Shown here one piece after another: positions 1 through 17,900 of a stretch of 64,000 nucleotides of DNA. The position numbers and the translations under genes were made by a program. Location: positions 40,800,992 through 40,864,991 of the forward strand of contig NC_079203.1 of assembly GCF_026745355.1 (NCBI RefSeq). The letters run 5' to 3'. Origin of the DNA: Beta vulgaris subsp. vulgaris. Lineage: Eukaryota > Streptophyta > Magnoliopsida > Caryophyllales > Amaranthaceae. The notes below the pieces were generated by a model. It was not told the origin of the DNA and ran no database searches. It worked only from the letters and a program-made list of their open reading frames with translations. Each line of letters begins with the position of its first letter. Position 1 is the stretch's first letter.

Positions 1-230
1 TCTATTCAATTGGTTAGTTATACAACCTTTGGAGCATTTGGAAAGAACGTAATTCTATTTTTTTTTAGAACAACACTATGAACATAGATCGTATATACTA
101 TAGAGCCTAACATTTGCAACAGGAATGGACTGCTCTTACAATGACATATATCTCTCTCACCATCTCTTCCCTTCCTCCTTGCGGGTCGCCTCCCAGAATA
201 TCTAGTCAATGACGTCTTTCGCCACAAGGA

Positions 231-560
231 TATTGTGAACTTAACTTTGATGGATCTGCCGTTGGGGCATCCGCTTCTACTGGTGTAATAATCTGAAACT
301 CTGTCTGACACGTTTTAGCACCCCTAGCATATCATTTTGGTAACACTTTAGCTCTTGTGGCTGAAGCCTGGGGCTTGCGTAATGGCCTTATTTTTGGCGC
401 AAAATCCAAATATTCATAACATTTATGTGGAAGGAGACAATAAGGTGGTAATTCGAATTATTCAAGGTCGTTATTCATGTCCATGGAATATTCACACTCA
501 TCAATTACTTCCTCTGTGTTTTTATTCTTGCTACATAGAGAAAGTGGGGGGTTTTTCAGA
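231..560 (+). pseudogene. LINE RNase H remnant
   Basis: A short stretch reads as the N-terminal half of a plant LINE RNase H domain. An NFDGSAVGAS-like opening (from about 243) is followed by AEAWGLRNGLIFGAK and then, after a frame change near 408, NIYVEGDNKVVIRIIQG. In-frame stops near 295 and the frame change show it is dead. No endonuclease or reverse transcriptase lies upstream within the window and no poly(A) tract follows, so it is an isolated scrap. The family (RNase H of L1-type plant LINEs) is clear from the AEAW and VEGDN motifs. The boundaries are approximate. Confidence 0.6.
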
Positions 561-1100
561 AAGGTAGAGAGAGAAAGTAGGGGACCACCACGTTTTAAAT
601 ATAAAAACATTTGTTAAGGAAAAAGTATGAGTATTTTAAAAGAGAAGGTGGGGGACCACCAATTTTTTAATAGTATTTTAAGATTTTTATGGTGAAAAGG
701 AATCCATTTATGGTATGTAGCATCTATTATGACATTTCCATTTAAGGGAAATTTAGCATCTATAAAAAAAAAAACGGAGGAAGTACATCAGATTGATACT
801 CAGTCAGCTGACTATTTGCTCCATAAATTACATTTTTCGCAAGGCCAATTGTGCATCAAATTATCTATTTAAAGAAGGGCACTCTAATTTTGTTTTTCTT
901 GATTTGTTAGGTCACTCCCTTAAGAAAAGGGTGCTCTAACATCTTATAATGTACTAAAAAAATACCCCATTAGGTGCTCTCACTATAGAATTGTTATAGA
1001 ATGTGACGTTCTCTATATCTTTAACTTTATATTTTCACGTTATATATTGTTATTATTTCTCTTATTAACTTTATATTTTCACGTTAGGACTAACGTACAA

Positions 1101-1156
<56 letters not shown>

Positions 1157-1510
1157 CCAGGACAAGAAAATTTACACAATTCTACATAGTATTTGATATT
1201 TGGGATAATAACACTTGCCATGGGGACAAAAATGCAGTAACTAGAACAGCTGAAGAGAGTAATAACCAATGTTAACTTAATCGTTGTGTAAAATGGAAAA
1301 TAAGACAACTTTTATGCAGGGAAAATTCATGTACATTGCTTCCTAATGTTTATAATGAACTAATAACAATATTGACCCATTTACGAAGATCAACAGGGCA
1401 ATTGATGCCAAATGAGAAAGAAAATGTCTAAAGGAAAAAAAGGTATTTTTTTTTCAGGTAAAATTAAGATTTGATTATGACCATACACTAATGACTAACT
1501 ATTACAGTAG
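561..1510. other. AT-rich intergenic DNA downstream of CKX7
   Basis: No coding region is visible. An A-run followed by cggaggaagta near 768-787 resembles the end of a Stowaway-type MITE, but I could not find its partner end. The stretch 561-700 has two GGGGACCACC-containing lines that look like a small diverged duplication. The 3' UTR of CKX7 should lie in the right part, since the gene stops at 1511 on the minus strand. Confidence 0.4.
1099..1153. repeat. (AT)n microsatellite
   Basis: This is an almost pure TA dinucleotide run interrupted by a single C. It lies about 360 bp downstream of the CKX7 stop codon. Confidence 0.9.
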
Positions 1511-9249
<7,739 letters not shown>

Positions 9250-9474
9250 TAAAAAAGAATTGGTAAAGAGACGGCAATTGGAAGAAATTTCTTTAAGTAA
9301 AATGAAATTTTAATGTAGAATTCAACGATATTTTATAAAATTGTTCTTAGACTAGTCATAATAGGTTTGCTGTTTTCAAGTGAGAGAAAACTAACCCAGA
9401 AAAATGAGAAAGAGAGAAAAGAATGATGAAAGTTGTTTAGTGATTTTTAGGATTCGAAGGAAAAAATAGAAATG

Positions 9475-9496
9475 GAGAGAGAGAGAGAGAGAGAGA
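9475..9496. repeat. (GA)n microsatellite
   Basis: A pure GA run lies upstream of CKX7, about 390 bp before its start codon. GA/CT tracts are common near plant promoters; no function is claimed. Confidence 0.8.
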
Positions 9497-9548
9497 AAGT
9501 TTCGATATTCAGTTGGGGAAGGAAAGTGAATAGATGGTATGTACTATG

Positions 9549-9594
9549 GAGTTATTGAGTTATTGAGTTATTGAGTTATTGAGTTATTGAGTTA
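9549..9594. repeat. 8-bp tandem repeat GAGTTATT
   Basis: Between five and six perfect head-to-tail copies of GAGTTATT lie upstream of CKX7. Confidence 0.9.
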
Positions 9595-10746
9595 AGTAGA
9601 GTACATTGTTTGTCTATCACTTTATTTTTTAATTTTTTTTTATTACTTTAAAAAAGATTTTACTTGTTACATAATTAGAAAACTTGGCCCACAAATAACT
9701 AATATTATTATATTTGTTTTTCTCTTTTTTCACAAAAAAAGTAATATTTATATTTATTTCTCTATTTTCATTTAAAAGTACTATTTTTTGACCTCATTTA
9801 TTCAAAAAAGATTGAAAAGGGACCTCTCCTAAAAACTAGTGTAAAAAACAACAATGTAGCAAATACTTTAAAAAAAAAAGTTGTCGGAGTAATTGTTAAC
9901 TATCAAGTGTTAATTTTACTTTTTCATAATTGGGGGGAAAATCTACCTTATTTTAAAAAGAAATAAAGAATGAGATGTGTAACCCTGATGAGTGTCCAAA
10001 ACGGAAGATTGTTTGCCCATTTTTTTGACCTTTTGGGTTTTGTAAAATATAGGTAAAATTGAATTAATTTAGGGTATGTTCACATTCATTTTACCTGAAT
10101 TGATTTATTGTTAAGTTGTTTCAGGTTTTCTAGAACTAAAATATTTTGTTTGAACTTATCTGACTTGCTTGTCTTGCTTAAATAATTTGAATTTATCAAA
10201 ACTTATATAGAATTAAATTGTCTAAAAATTAAAATTAGTTGAGATCAATGGACCTTAATTTTTTTTGGTGCTTTCCACAAGCTATGTCCTTGAACTTGGA
10301 CAGATTTACAAACTCTATAATTTATAATTAACTCCTTAATTAAGTATCCAAGTTTATTTATAAAAAATATCTTTAATATGATCTATTTATAGCACAAAAA
10401 AATGTATTAATGTACTCCCTCCGTTTCCTAAAGATTTTCCTTGTTACTGTTCCTACAGATACCAAGGAGGATCCACATGTCTGGGGTGTGGGGTGTGGGG
10501 TGGGTAAAGTAGGAGAGAAAAAGAGGTTAAAATAAATAAACAAATTAAAAAAAGGGTTAAAGTAGGAGAGATAAAGGGAGTAAAATTGAATTAATAATGT
10601 AATGGTGGACTGTTTATAAACACATTTAGTGTTAATATGTTAGGTAACCAATGAAACAAAGTTTGAGGGAAGTAAAAAAAAATGACTATTTAATAGTATA
10701 AACACATTTATTGCAACTTAAAACTAATGAAAAATTTAATTCATAA
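9595..10746. other. Intergenic DNA upstream of CKX7
   Basis: AT-rich and without recognisable genes. At 10415-10430 there is a TACTCCCTCCGTTTCCTAA sequence, which is the hallmark end of a Stowaway-type MITE. A weak partner may exist near 10660 (gagggaagta), but the inverted match is poor, so an element is not called. Confidence 0.4.
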
Positions 10747-12374
10747 CACTAGTAGAAAAATGACGATTTGCGTCACCCCATTTGCGTCGCATGAATGACA
10801 AAACAACGCAATAAAGTAATTTGCGTCGCACGTAAGAGGAGTGCGATGTATAACATGGGTATATAAGTACCAGATACGAGCTATATGCGTCACACGTGAC
10901 TTAGGTGCATTGCAAAAGACCAATTTGCGTCGCACCTTATTTAACGTGAGACGCAGATACCGAGCCCAATTTGCATCGCACCTTATTCAACGTGCGACGC
11001 AGATACCAAGGCCACGAGGCCCACTTCCTTATTATTTCAAAAACCCTACCGCCCAGATTTCAATTTGATAGTTAATTTATTCGCCCAGATTTCAGCCGCG
11101 TCACTCATCTCCTCTCTCTCTTTTTCCCCCACTCCCTCTCCCTCTCCCTCACTCAACCCTAATTCCTCTTAGCCGTTTCATCATCATCTCTCTCTCTCTC
11201 TAATTCCCTCTCCCTCACTCAACCGTAATAAGTCGTTTCATCTGCTTCTTCATATCGAACCATCTGGTTCTTCACCAACAACGACAACACCATTTTCCGG
11301 CGAGCGAATCTTCAGCGTCGAAGACCCGACAACACCAACAACGACGATTTTTCATCGTTTTTTCCCCGACGAGTCCTTCGAATTCCTCGCTGCTAACATG
11401 GTATTTTTCATCGATTTATTCCCAAATTGAAGGGCAATTTTCTCGCTATTGTTTTCTCAAATTCAAGAACGAAAATTCAAGAAAAACGAGATTTGAGGAA
11501 AGAACGAAGTTCTTTCTGATTTTGGCGATTTAGGTTTTTTTTAAAATATATTTAGTGCAATTTCATTCTTGTATGTTAGATCTGATTTTGTTTTTTTAGG
11601 TTTATTTTTTTTATTTCGTTTTAATGTTAGATCTGAATATTTAAGTTTTTAATTTCGTTTTTTAAATTTTTAATTTTGTATAGATTATGGTTGATTGCTT
11701 TTGTTGATTTTGTTTTTCTGTTTTTATTAGTTTTGTTGAATTTTGTTTTTAGCGAAGATTCAACTATGTATTCACATTTAGATCTTGTTGGGCTTTATTC
11801 TTTATTAGTTTTGCTGAATTTCGTTTTTAGCGAAGGAAGTTCTCCATTGTAAAGCAACTATTTATGTACCACTATTATGCTTTATTCTTCTGCCTTCCAT
11901 TCGCGAATTTAAGTTTTTAATTGCGTTTTGTCATTTTTAGGATTAATTTTGTGTAGATTAAGATGTATTTTCCATTCTTGTGTTTACGTGAATTTTTTTT
12001 TTACACAAAATTACCCCATTTGCATCGGATGTAAGACAAAGTGCGACGTAAATGGGTCTGACTTCCTGGGCTGTTGTGTTCATCTGCGTCGCATGTTGAT
12101 GTTTGTACAACGTAGATGGATGATTTCTGTCGCACTATGGGCTATGTGCGACGCAAATGAGGCTCTCAAATGGGTCTGACTTGATGGGATGTTGTGTTCA
12201 TCTGCGTCGCACCGTATACAACGTGCGACGCAAATAGCTTAACAATCTGTGTTGTTTCCGCATACGACGCATATCAGTTTTAGGTCATCTACGTCGAGAC
12301 CTGCGCTGTCGGACTCATGTCCGACGTAAATAGGGGTCCAGGGTCCGACGCAAATCAATCTTTTTCTACTAGTG
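10747..12374. mobile_element. Non-autonomous CACTA element 1 (subterminal GCGTCGCA repeats)
   Basis: A 1628-bp element with ends CACTAGTAGAAAAA and TTTTTCTACTAGTG, flanked by a 3-bp duplication TAA (10744-10746, 12375-12377). The outer 250-300 bp on each side are packed with both orientations of GCGTCGCAC, the subterminal arrays that CACTA transposases bind. The core (about 11060-11900) has no transposase. It is CT-rich, then runs through an ATG at about 11398 followed at once by GT and T-rich DNA. This looks like the promoter, 5' UTR and first exon-intron border of a plant gene. Capture of a host segment is therefore likely but not proven. Confidence 0.88.
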
Positions 12375-12377
12375 TAA

Positions 12378-12920
12378 ATTACACTATGTATGGAAAGATT
12401 CAAAATAAGAATACCATATTGAAATTTCGCAATGCGAAATAAAAAAACAACAAAAGAAAACGGAGGAGTATATATCAAATTGCTTCAACTTCTCCGATTT
12501 TTTTTTTTTTGACGGGGAATTTCTCCGAAAATTAGGTTAGGAAAAATATGTGACTTGCATTACAACAACCAATTGTAGACGCACTTGTGGGTTAAAAATT
12601 GGGATTAAGGTAAAAATCTTGAATTCAGAAATTTGTATTTATCAATTGTGGATTTCATTAAAAAAAATTCAAAATTGTATCAATTTTTATTATTATCTGA
12701 CTCTAATTATAATTAAGTTGAAATGTACAATGATAGTAAGTTACAATATTTTTTAGAGTGAGAAAGAAAGAAGATAGAAGAAGGTAAAATAAGAAATTTC
12801 CGACCTTACCACCACATTAAAAAACAAAATTTGCTTAAAGGTACTGATTGTTGAGCTCTAGTACTTAAAAATATCCTTATATTGAGTAATCATAATGTAA
12901 TACTATTTTTTAGGATAATG
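12378..12920. other. AT-rich spacer
   Basis: No gene or clear repeat structure is visible between CACTA element 1 and the TTCAG-filled TIR element. Short open frames have no recognisable domains. Confidence 0.4.
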
Positions 12921-13166
12921 AGGGCTTGTTCTCCCCAACTTATTTTCAGTTCGGTTCAAATCAGTTCAGTTCAGTTCAGTACACTTCAGTTCAGTTCAGC
13001 TCTTGACAATACTTTTACTCTCACATATCACTATTCATTTCAGTTCAGTTCAGTTCAATTCAATTCAATTCAATTCAGTTCAGTTCAGTTCAGTTCAGTT
13101 CAGTTCAAATCTGTTCAGTTCAGTTCAGTTCAGTTCAGCTGTTTTATGCCGAAGAGAACAGGCCCT
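12921..13166. mobile_element. Small TIR element filled with a TTCAG microsatellite
   Basis: The ends are imperfect inverted repeats, AGGGCTTGTTCTC at 12921 and GAGAACAGGCCCT ending at 13166. The flanks GGATAATG (12913-12920) and GATTTATG (13167-13174) match at five of eight positions and could be a decayed 8-bp duplication, which would fit hAT. Almost the whole interior is TTCAG and TTCAA pentamers. It is too short to encode anything. Superfamily assignment is tentative. Confidence 0.55.
12948..13139 (+). repeat. (TTCAG)n pentanucleotide microsatellite
   Basis: Two blocks of TTCAG repeats, with a TTCAA subgroup around 13050-13075, are split by about 30 bp of unrelated sequence. The open frames across it (SSVQF repeats) are by-products of the repeat and not genes. 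Confidence 0.9.
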
Positions 13167-13305
13167 GATTTATGCAAATCCTTAGTGCTACACATAAAAA
13201 GTAAAAAAAAAAAGAAAATCCAAGCAATAGCTACGTATTAATTAATAGAGTTCGTATTGTGTCGGACTCGTCCGACACAATATTCTCGTCGGACGACTTC
13301 ACTTG

Positions 13306-13445
13306 AGTTTCAGGTAGTCTTCATTTTTTTTCCAGGTAGTCTTCATTTTTTTTCAGTTAGTCTTCATTTTTTTCCAGTTAGTCTTCATTTTTTTTCAGTT
13401 AGTCTTAATTTATTTTCAGTTAGTCTTCATTTTTTTCAGTTAGTC
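13306..13445 (+). repeat. About 22-bp tandem array (AGTCTTCATTTTTT type)
   Basis: About six head-to-tail copies of a unit built from CAGTTAGTCTTCA plus a T-run, directly left of the 21-bp array and sharing its TTAGTCT edge. Confidence 0.8.
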
Positions 13446-13835
13446 TAAATGAAAGTAAGTTACCTCTAAATGAAAGTAACTTAGGTCTAAATGAAAGTAA
13501 GTTACCTCTAAATGAAAGTAACTTAGGTCTAAATGAAAGTAACTTAGGTCTAACTGAAAGTAACTTAGGTCTAACTGAAAGTAACTTAGGTCTAAATGAA
13601 AGTAAGTTACCTCTAAATGAAAGTAACTTATGTCTAAATGAAAGTAACTTAGGTCTAAATGAAAGTAACTTAGGTCTAACTAAAAGTAAGTTACCTCTAA
13701 ATGAAAGTAACTTAGGTCTAACTGAAAGTAACTTAGGTCTAACTGAAAGTAAGTTAGGTCTAAATGAAAGTAAGTTAGGTCTAAATGAAAGTAACTTAGG
13801 TCTAAATGAAAGTAAGTTACCTCTAAATGTAATAC
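13443..13835 (+). repeat. 21-bp minisatellite, about 18 copies
   Basis: Head-to-tail copies of a 21-bp unit centred on AAATGAAAGTAACTTAGGTC, with variants GTAAGTTACCTC and CTGAAAG interspersed. Because 21 is a multiple of three, the minus strand reads as a 7-residue repeat (LLSFRPK / LLSFRGN). That open frame is a consequence of the repeat and not evidence for a protein. There are no spacers between units. Confidence 0.92.
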
Positions 13836-14314
13836 AAATGTAATACATCAAATGAAACAAACATACATATATATGAAAGAAACAAACAACTAACTGAAAA
13901 TTTCAAAATACCTGGAATCATCTTCTCTTCCCCTCTTAACTACAGTACAAATAAGAAGAAATTCTGCTAGAATCTCATTTGCACATGTCAATGAAAAGGA
14001 CCCAGTGCATTTCATTTACATCGCAGCTTGGCTGCCCAGCATCCATGCGAACATTTTCGACCTCATCATCTGCTCTTATAATTATCTTTAAACATTTGCA
14101 TCACAAAAAGAGATGATTTTCACAGCAATTTCTCGATTTTGTTTAGTGGACAAAGTTCTACGATTTGCGAAGGTGACAGCAATGAAATATCCCGAATTCT
14201 GAATTTCTGGAAGAGGTTGAAGAAAGAGAAAGACGGTGAGTGTAAGAATGGCAGTGGATGAAAAAAGGCAGTCGTCTGACGAAAGGTATTGGGTCAGACG
14301 GTCTGACCCAATAC

Positions 14315-15149
14315 TTTCACGTATTAATAACATTATATTGCTTAACATGTGATCATATTATAAATTTCTTAACTAGGGAGTATCATTTTATAAAATATAC
14401 TTATTTTCCTTAAGACCATTTTTTTTTAAAAAATGATATAACATCAAACTAGGAAAGTGAGAAGTAGAACACAGAATTTCATAAAATATATATATATGAT
14501 AATATAATATACATAATAAATTTCTAATATGATAGTACGTACCTAATCTAATCTTATATCAGTGTTTGAACCAGGTATAAGGATTGCTTGGAGCATTGTA
14601 GCTGGTACTAATGCCGTACCAGTGAGGCAAAGCTCTTTTTGGTATTTAACCTTAATTATATCATATTTAGGGAACTCTAGATGAATTTTTAAGGAAAGGT
14701 AAGGAATAAGGATGAACTATATAATATAGGAAAAGCGCGATTGAAGAACTCGTAGATATCCATTAGAGTAGATCATTATGTCATTAACCAAAGAAAAGTT
14801 GCATGAGTGTTGACGCAGCTTCTTGCCTTTATTTAGTTATTAAGAAATGGTTGATAATCAGTTAAACGCAATCCAGCTCTTACTTGCACTAATCTTAAGT
14901 TGCGTATCGCTAGAAAGTCACGCGGTGAAAATATTCAAATTTATCAGTGGAGAAAAGAATTTTTTTTAAAATAGATTGAACAACCTTACCTTAATTTAAT
15001 GCGGCGATAATAAACAAAATTTAGCAAAACAACATCAATTTTCGCTTTTGAGAATGGAAATTTTCCACTTTTTCAATATTAGTTTTAGTTTAAGTGATTT
15101 GTGATTTCACCAATATCATTTTGATATCCGGAAGTAACTTTTTATTTCT
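14315..15149. other. AT-rich intergenic DNA
   Basis: No gene, RNA gene or structured repeat could be recognised. Confidence 0.4.
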
Positions 15150-16488
15150 CAACTTTTTTGAAGGGAGAGTGTATTAATTAAATCAAATCAAGTTTTGTTA
15201 AGGATAGATAGAATATTTTGGGGATAATTCCCAACAAAAATACACTCACTTCCCGTAGAGGAAACAATACGAGCCATGAAATCAGCTATGGTATTTCCAC
15301 CTCTTCTCACATGAGACAAAGAAAAAGAGGAAAAATAAGAGCAAACATTTTTAATATCTTCTAGTAGAAGGCCAGCATAAGCACATCCAGCAACATTCTT
15401 CTGCCCACAGTTCACAACACTCAATGAATCGGACTCCACAATCACTTTCCCATAGCCTGAGCCTGACAACAGCAAGAGCAGCTATAACCACACCCTCACT
15501 ATCACACCCCACCACTTCTACCCCAATATCATCATCACCAAGCATAGTTGCGTCCTTTTAAACTTCACCACTCCCACATGCGGTCTAATCCACCAAGAGG
15601 GCGAGGTACAAATAACTTTTGTTGGACTTGGAATAATTCATACTCACAATAGTCGTGGACAAGGCGAGCAAAACCCGATGCAACAACACCCACTCTCGGT
15701 TCTTTGTGCTCCATTACCAATTCATTTCTACACAACCACATCGTCCAAATCAAAGCCATCAAAGTACTCACCTCACATTTTGCAAGCTTTTCAATAAAAC
15801 ACGACACCATCTCCATGAAAGAATTACGAGGAGCCTTATCCACCATTTCAGCATAGGGGGAAGTATTTCAGAAGGAAAAAACCTAGGGACAATCAAATAA
15901 AGCATGAATCACAGTCTCGTCATTCTCTTCACATACAGGACAAATTTTGTTTGGAGTAATATGACGAAAGCCTAATCTTTCCTTCACAACAATGGCGCCT
16001 GTGGCAGCTCTCCAAATAAAATGTTTGAGCTTTGGAGGGCACTCCAAATTCCAAATAACACTCCAAAATCTTCGAGCTTCAGGGCATGAGTGTTCTCCCA
16101 GTTCTAAACATGGCTATTACGCCCCAATCAATATGCAGATTTAACGAAAAACATACCATTTTTCTCCTGGCTCCAACAAAAAGTATTTGCTAGCATCCAG
16201 AAGCTAAGGAGAATTTGCATCACTCTTTTTGCATCTTCTTCCACCAGAGATGAAAAAACTATTTCCACATTCTACGAGCATGAATCTGAATTTAGAAGGT
16301 TAGCCACTGTCATCCAGGTATCAATTTGATGTTGGGGATGAGGACTTGCATATTTAACACTACTAGGGAACCATGCTAAACTCCATACATTAATATTTTT
16401 CCATCACCTGGCCTACCCTCCACTTCATTCCTTCTTCAATCAAGGTCTTTGAACTCCATATACTACACTAAGAGTGACTAGGACTATA
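15150..16488 (-). pseudogene. LINE A, 3' part: RNase H and zinc-finger region (dead)
   Basis: Minus-strand remains of an L1-type plant LINE. Reading 5' to 3' on the minus strand there is a decayed RT-associated zinc-binding region (16450-15860), a linker (15846-15565) reading MALIWTMWLCRNELV, and the C-terminal half of an RNase H (15475-15188). The RNase H part contains VIVESDSLSVVNC and HVRRGGNTIADFMARI. The 3' end is near 15150, where the minus strand carries a short A-tract after a TGATTTAATTAATAC-type tail. Stops and frame changes are frequent. The element continues beyond CACTA element 2. Confidence 0.7.
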
Positions 16489-17897
16489 CACTAGTAGAAA
16501 AAAGGCTACTTGCTGCGGTTAAAAAGTGCCCTATTGCTGCCTATTGCTGCGGAATAGGGCGCGCAGCAATTAAGGGCGCAGCAATAGGTATTAATAATAT
16601 TGCTGCGGTTTTAAACCGCAGCAATATAACGTAATATTGCTGCGGTTTTAATGACCAAACCGCAGCAAGATGCATTTTTTTAATATTAAAAAAGTACACA
16701 TATTGCTGCGGTTTTGGGCCCAAAACCGCAGCAATAGGTACATTTTTTCAAAAAAAAAATTTTTTTTTTTAAATTAAAATTTTCAATGTTAAAAGTACTT
16801 AAAATGCAATAAAAACTAAAAGTAACTAAAACATTATATCAGATCAACCAGCTAAAATACTACTAATAACATTTACCGCTGCATAAATGCATAAGCATAA
16901 TCTAAACAAAGGTTACTCAAGACAACTCGTATTTCAACCAAAATAAATCGAAAATACAGAAACTGATCTAAAAAACAAAAAAATTTAAAAAAATCCTAAA
17001 ACAAAAATTACATATACATCTAAAAACGAAACAAATCAAAAAAAATTCCTAAAACAAAACATCTACATACAAATCTTAAAAAACGAGAAAAAAACAAAAA
17101 AAAAACCAAAAAAAAAACCAAAAAAAATAACAAAACAGATCTGGATTTGTTTTATTCTTGTCGAAACGAAGGACCGATCGAGAACCAAAAAAATAACAAA
17201 ACAGAACGAAGGACCGCACCAATGACGACGGCTTCATATCTAAGTCTGATTTCTGGAACTCGACAAGCAGAGAAGTCGACAAGCAGAACGAAAGAACTCT
17301 GATATCCTTCGCCTTTTAACCCAACATCTATTCGAAGGACGAAGGCTTCAGATTCGAAGGACGCGGGCTTCAGATTCGAAGGACGAACAAGTTGAAAAGA
17401 GTTGTACAAGATTCAAAGGACGAAGAGTTGAGAGGAGTTTGTGCAGCGAAAAGGAAGATGAAAGGACGAACGAGTTGAGAGAAATAAGGGAGATAGAAGA
17501 GGGAGCGAGATTTGAGAGGGAGGGAGGGAGGCGCGACATGGGGCGGTTTTAGTTATAAATAGGTTATATTTAGGGTTTCCAAACTCGCCGCGTCCTTTTT
17601 TTTTTAGACAAGACAATATTGCTGCGGTTTTGGGCGGGAAACCGCAGCAATATATTTTAAAAATATTTTTTATTATATTGCTGCGGTTTGCCGCCCAAAA
17701 CCGCAGCAATATTAGTGTTTTCAGGACCCACATTTTTTTAAAATGTATCCGTTGAACAATATTGCTGCGGTTTTGGGTGGGAACCGCAGCAATATTGTTA
17801 TTTTCTAATTTTTCTTTTCTTTTTGCGTGTAATATTGCTGCGTATAGGTAAAACCGCAGCAATATCACCGCAGCAAATAGCATTTATTCTACTAGTG
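16489..17897. mobile_element. Non-autonomous CACTA element 2 (subterminal TTGCTGCGG repeats)
   Basis: A 1409-bp element with ends CACTAGTAGAAAAA and ATTCTACTAGTG and a perfect 3-bp duplication ATA (16486-16488, 17898-17900). Both flanks carry many copies of ATTGCTGCGGTTT in both orientations, a different subterminal motif from element 1. There is no transposase. The core (about 17150-17560) is relatively GC-rich and on the minus strand resembles a 5' UTR followed by an ATG and a short open frame (MSRLPPSLSNLAP...). This may again be captured host sequence. It sits inside LINE A, so it is younger than that LINE. Confidence 0.88.
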
Positions 17898-17900
17898 ATA

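Larger units (their letters stand above)
13254..14314. mobile_element. Hairpin-ended (foldback-like) element with internal minisatellites
   Basis: The left end folds on itself: GTATTGTGTCGGAC (13254-13267) pairs with GTCCGACACAATA (13270-13282). The right end does the same with GTATTGGGTCAGAC (14286-14299) and GTCTGACCCAATAC (14301-14314). Next to each hairpin, on the inside, lies a second matching block (GTCGGACGAC on the left, GTCGTCTGAC on the right) in inverted orientation. The interior carries two tandem arrays and no transposase. No convincing target duplication was found. The whole is read as a foldback or compound-TIR element; the superfamily is unknown. Confidence 0.6.

Noticed and set aside
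10415..10680. Stowaway MITE beginning TACTCCCTCCGTTTCC
   Set aside because: Only one convincing end; the proposed partner near 10660 does not form a proper inverted repeat.
12882..13241. Open frames with SSVQF repeats
   Set aside because: Products of the TTCAG pentanucleotide microsatellite.
13420..13860. 146-residue open frame of LLSFRPK-like heptads and possible CRISPR-like array
   Set aside because: It is a 21-bp head-to-tail minisatellite without spacers; the open frame follows from the unit length being a multiple of three.
17413..17883. 156-residue minus-strand frame within CACTA element 2
   Set aside because: It overlaps the subterminal repeat array and encodes repeat-derived text (AAILLRF/NRSNI); not a gene.
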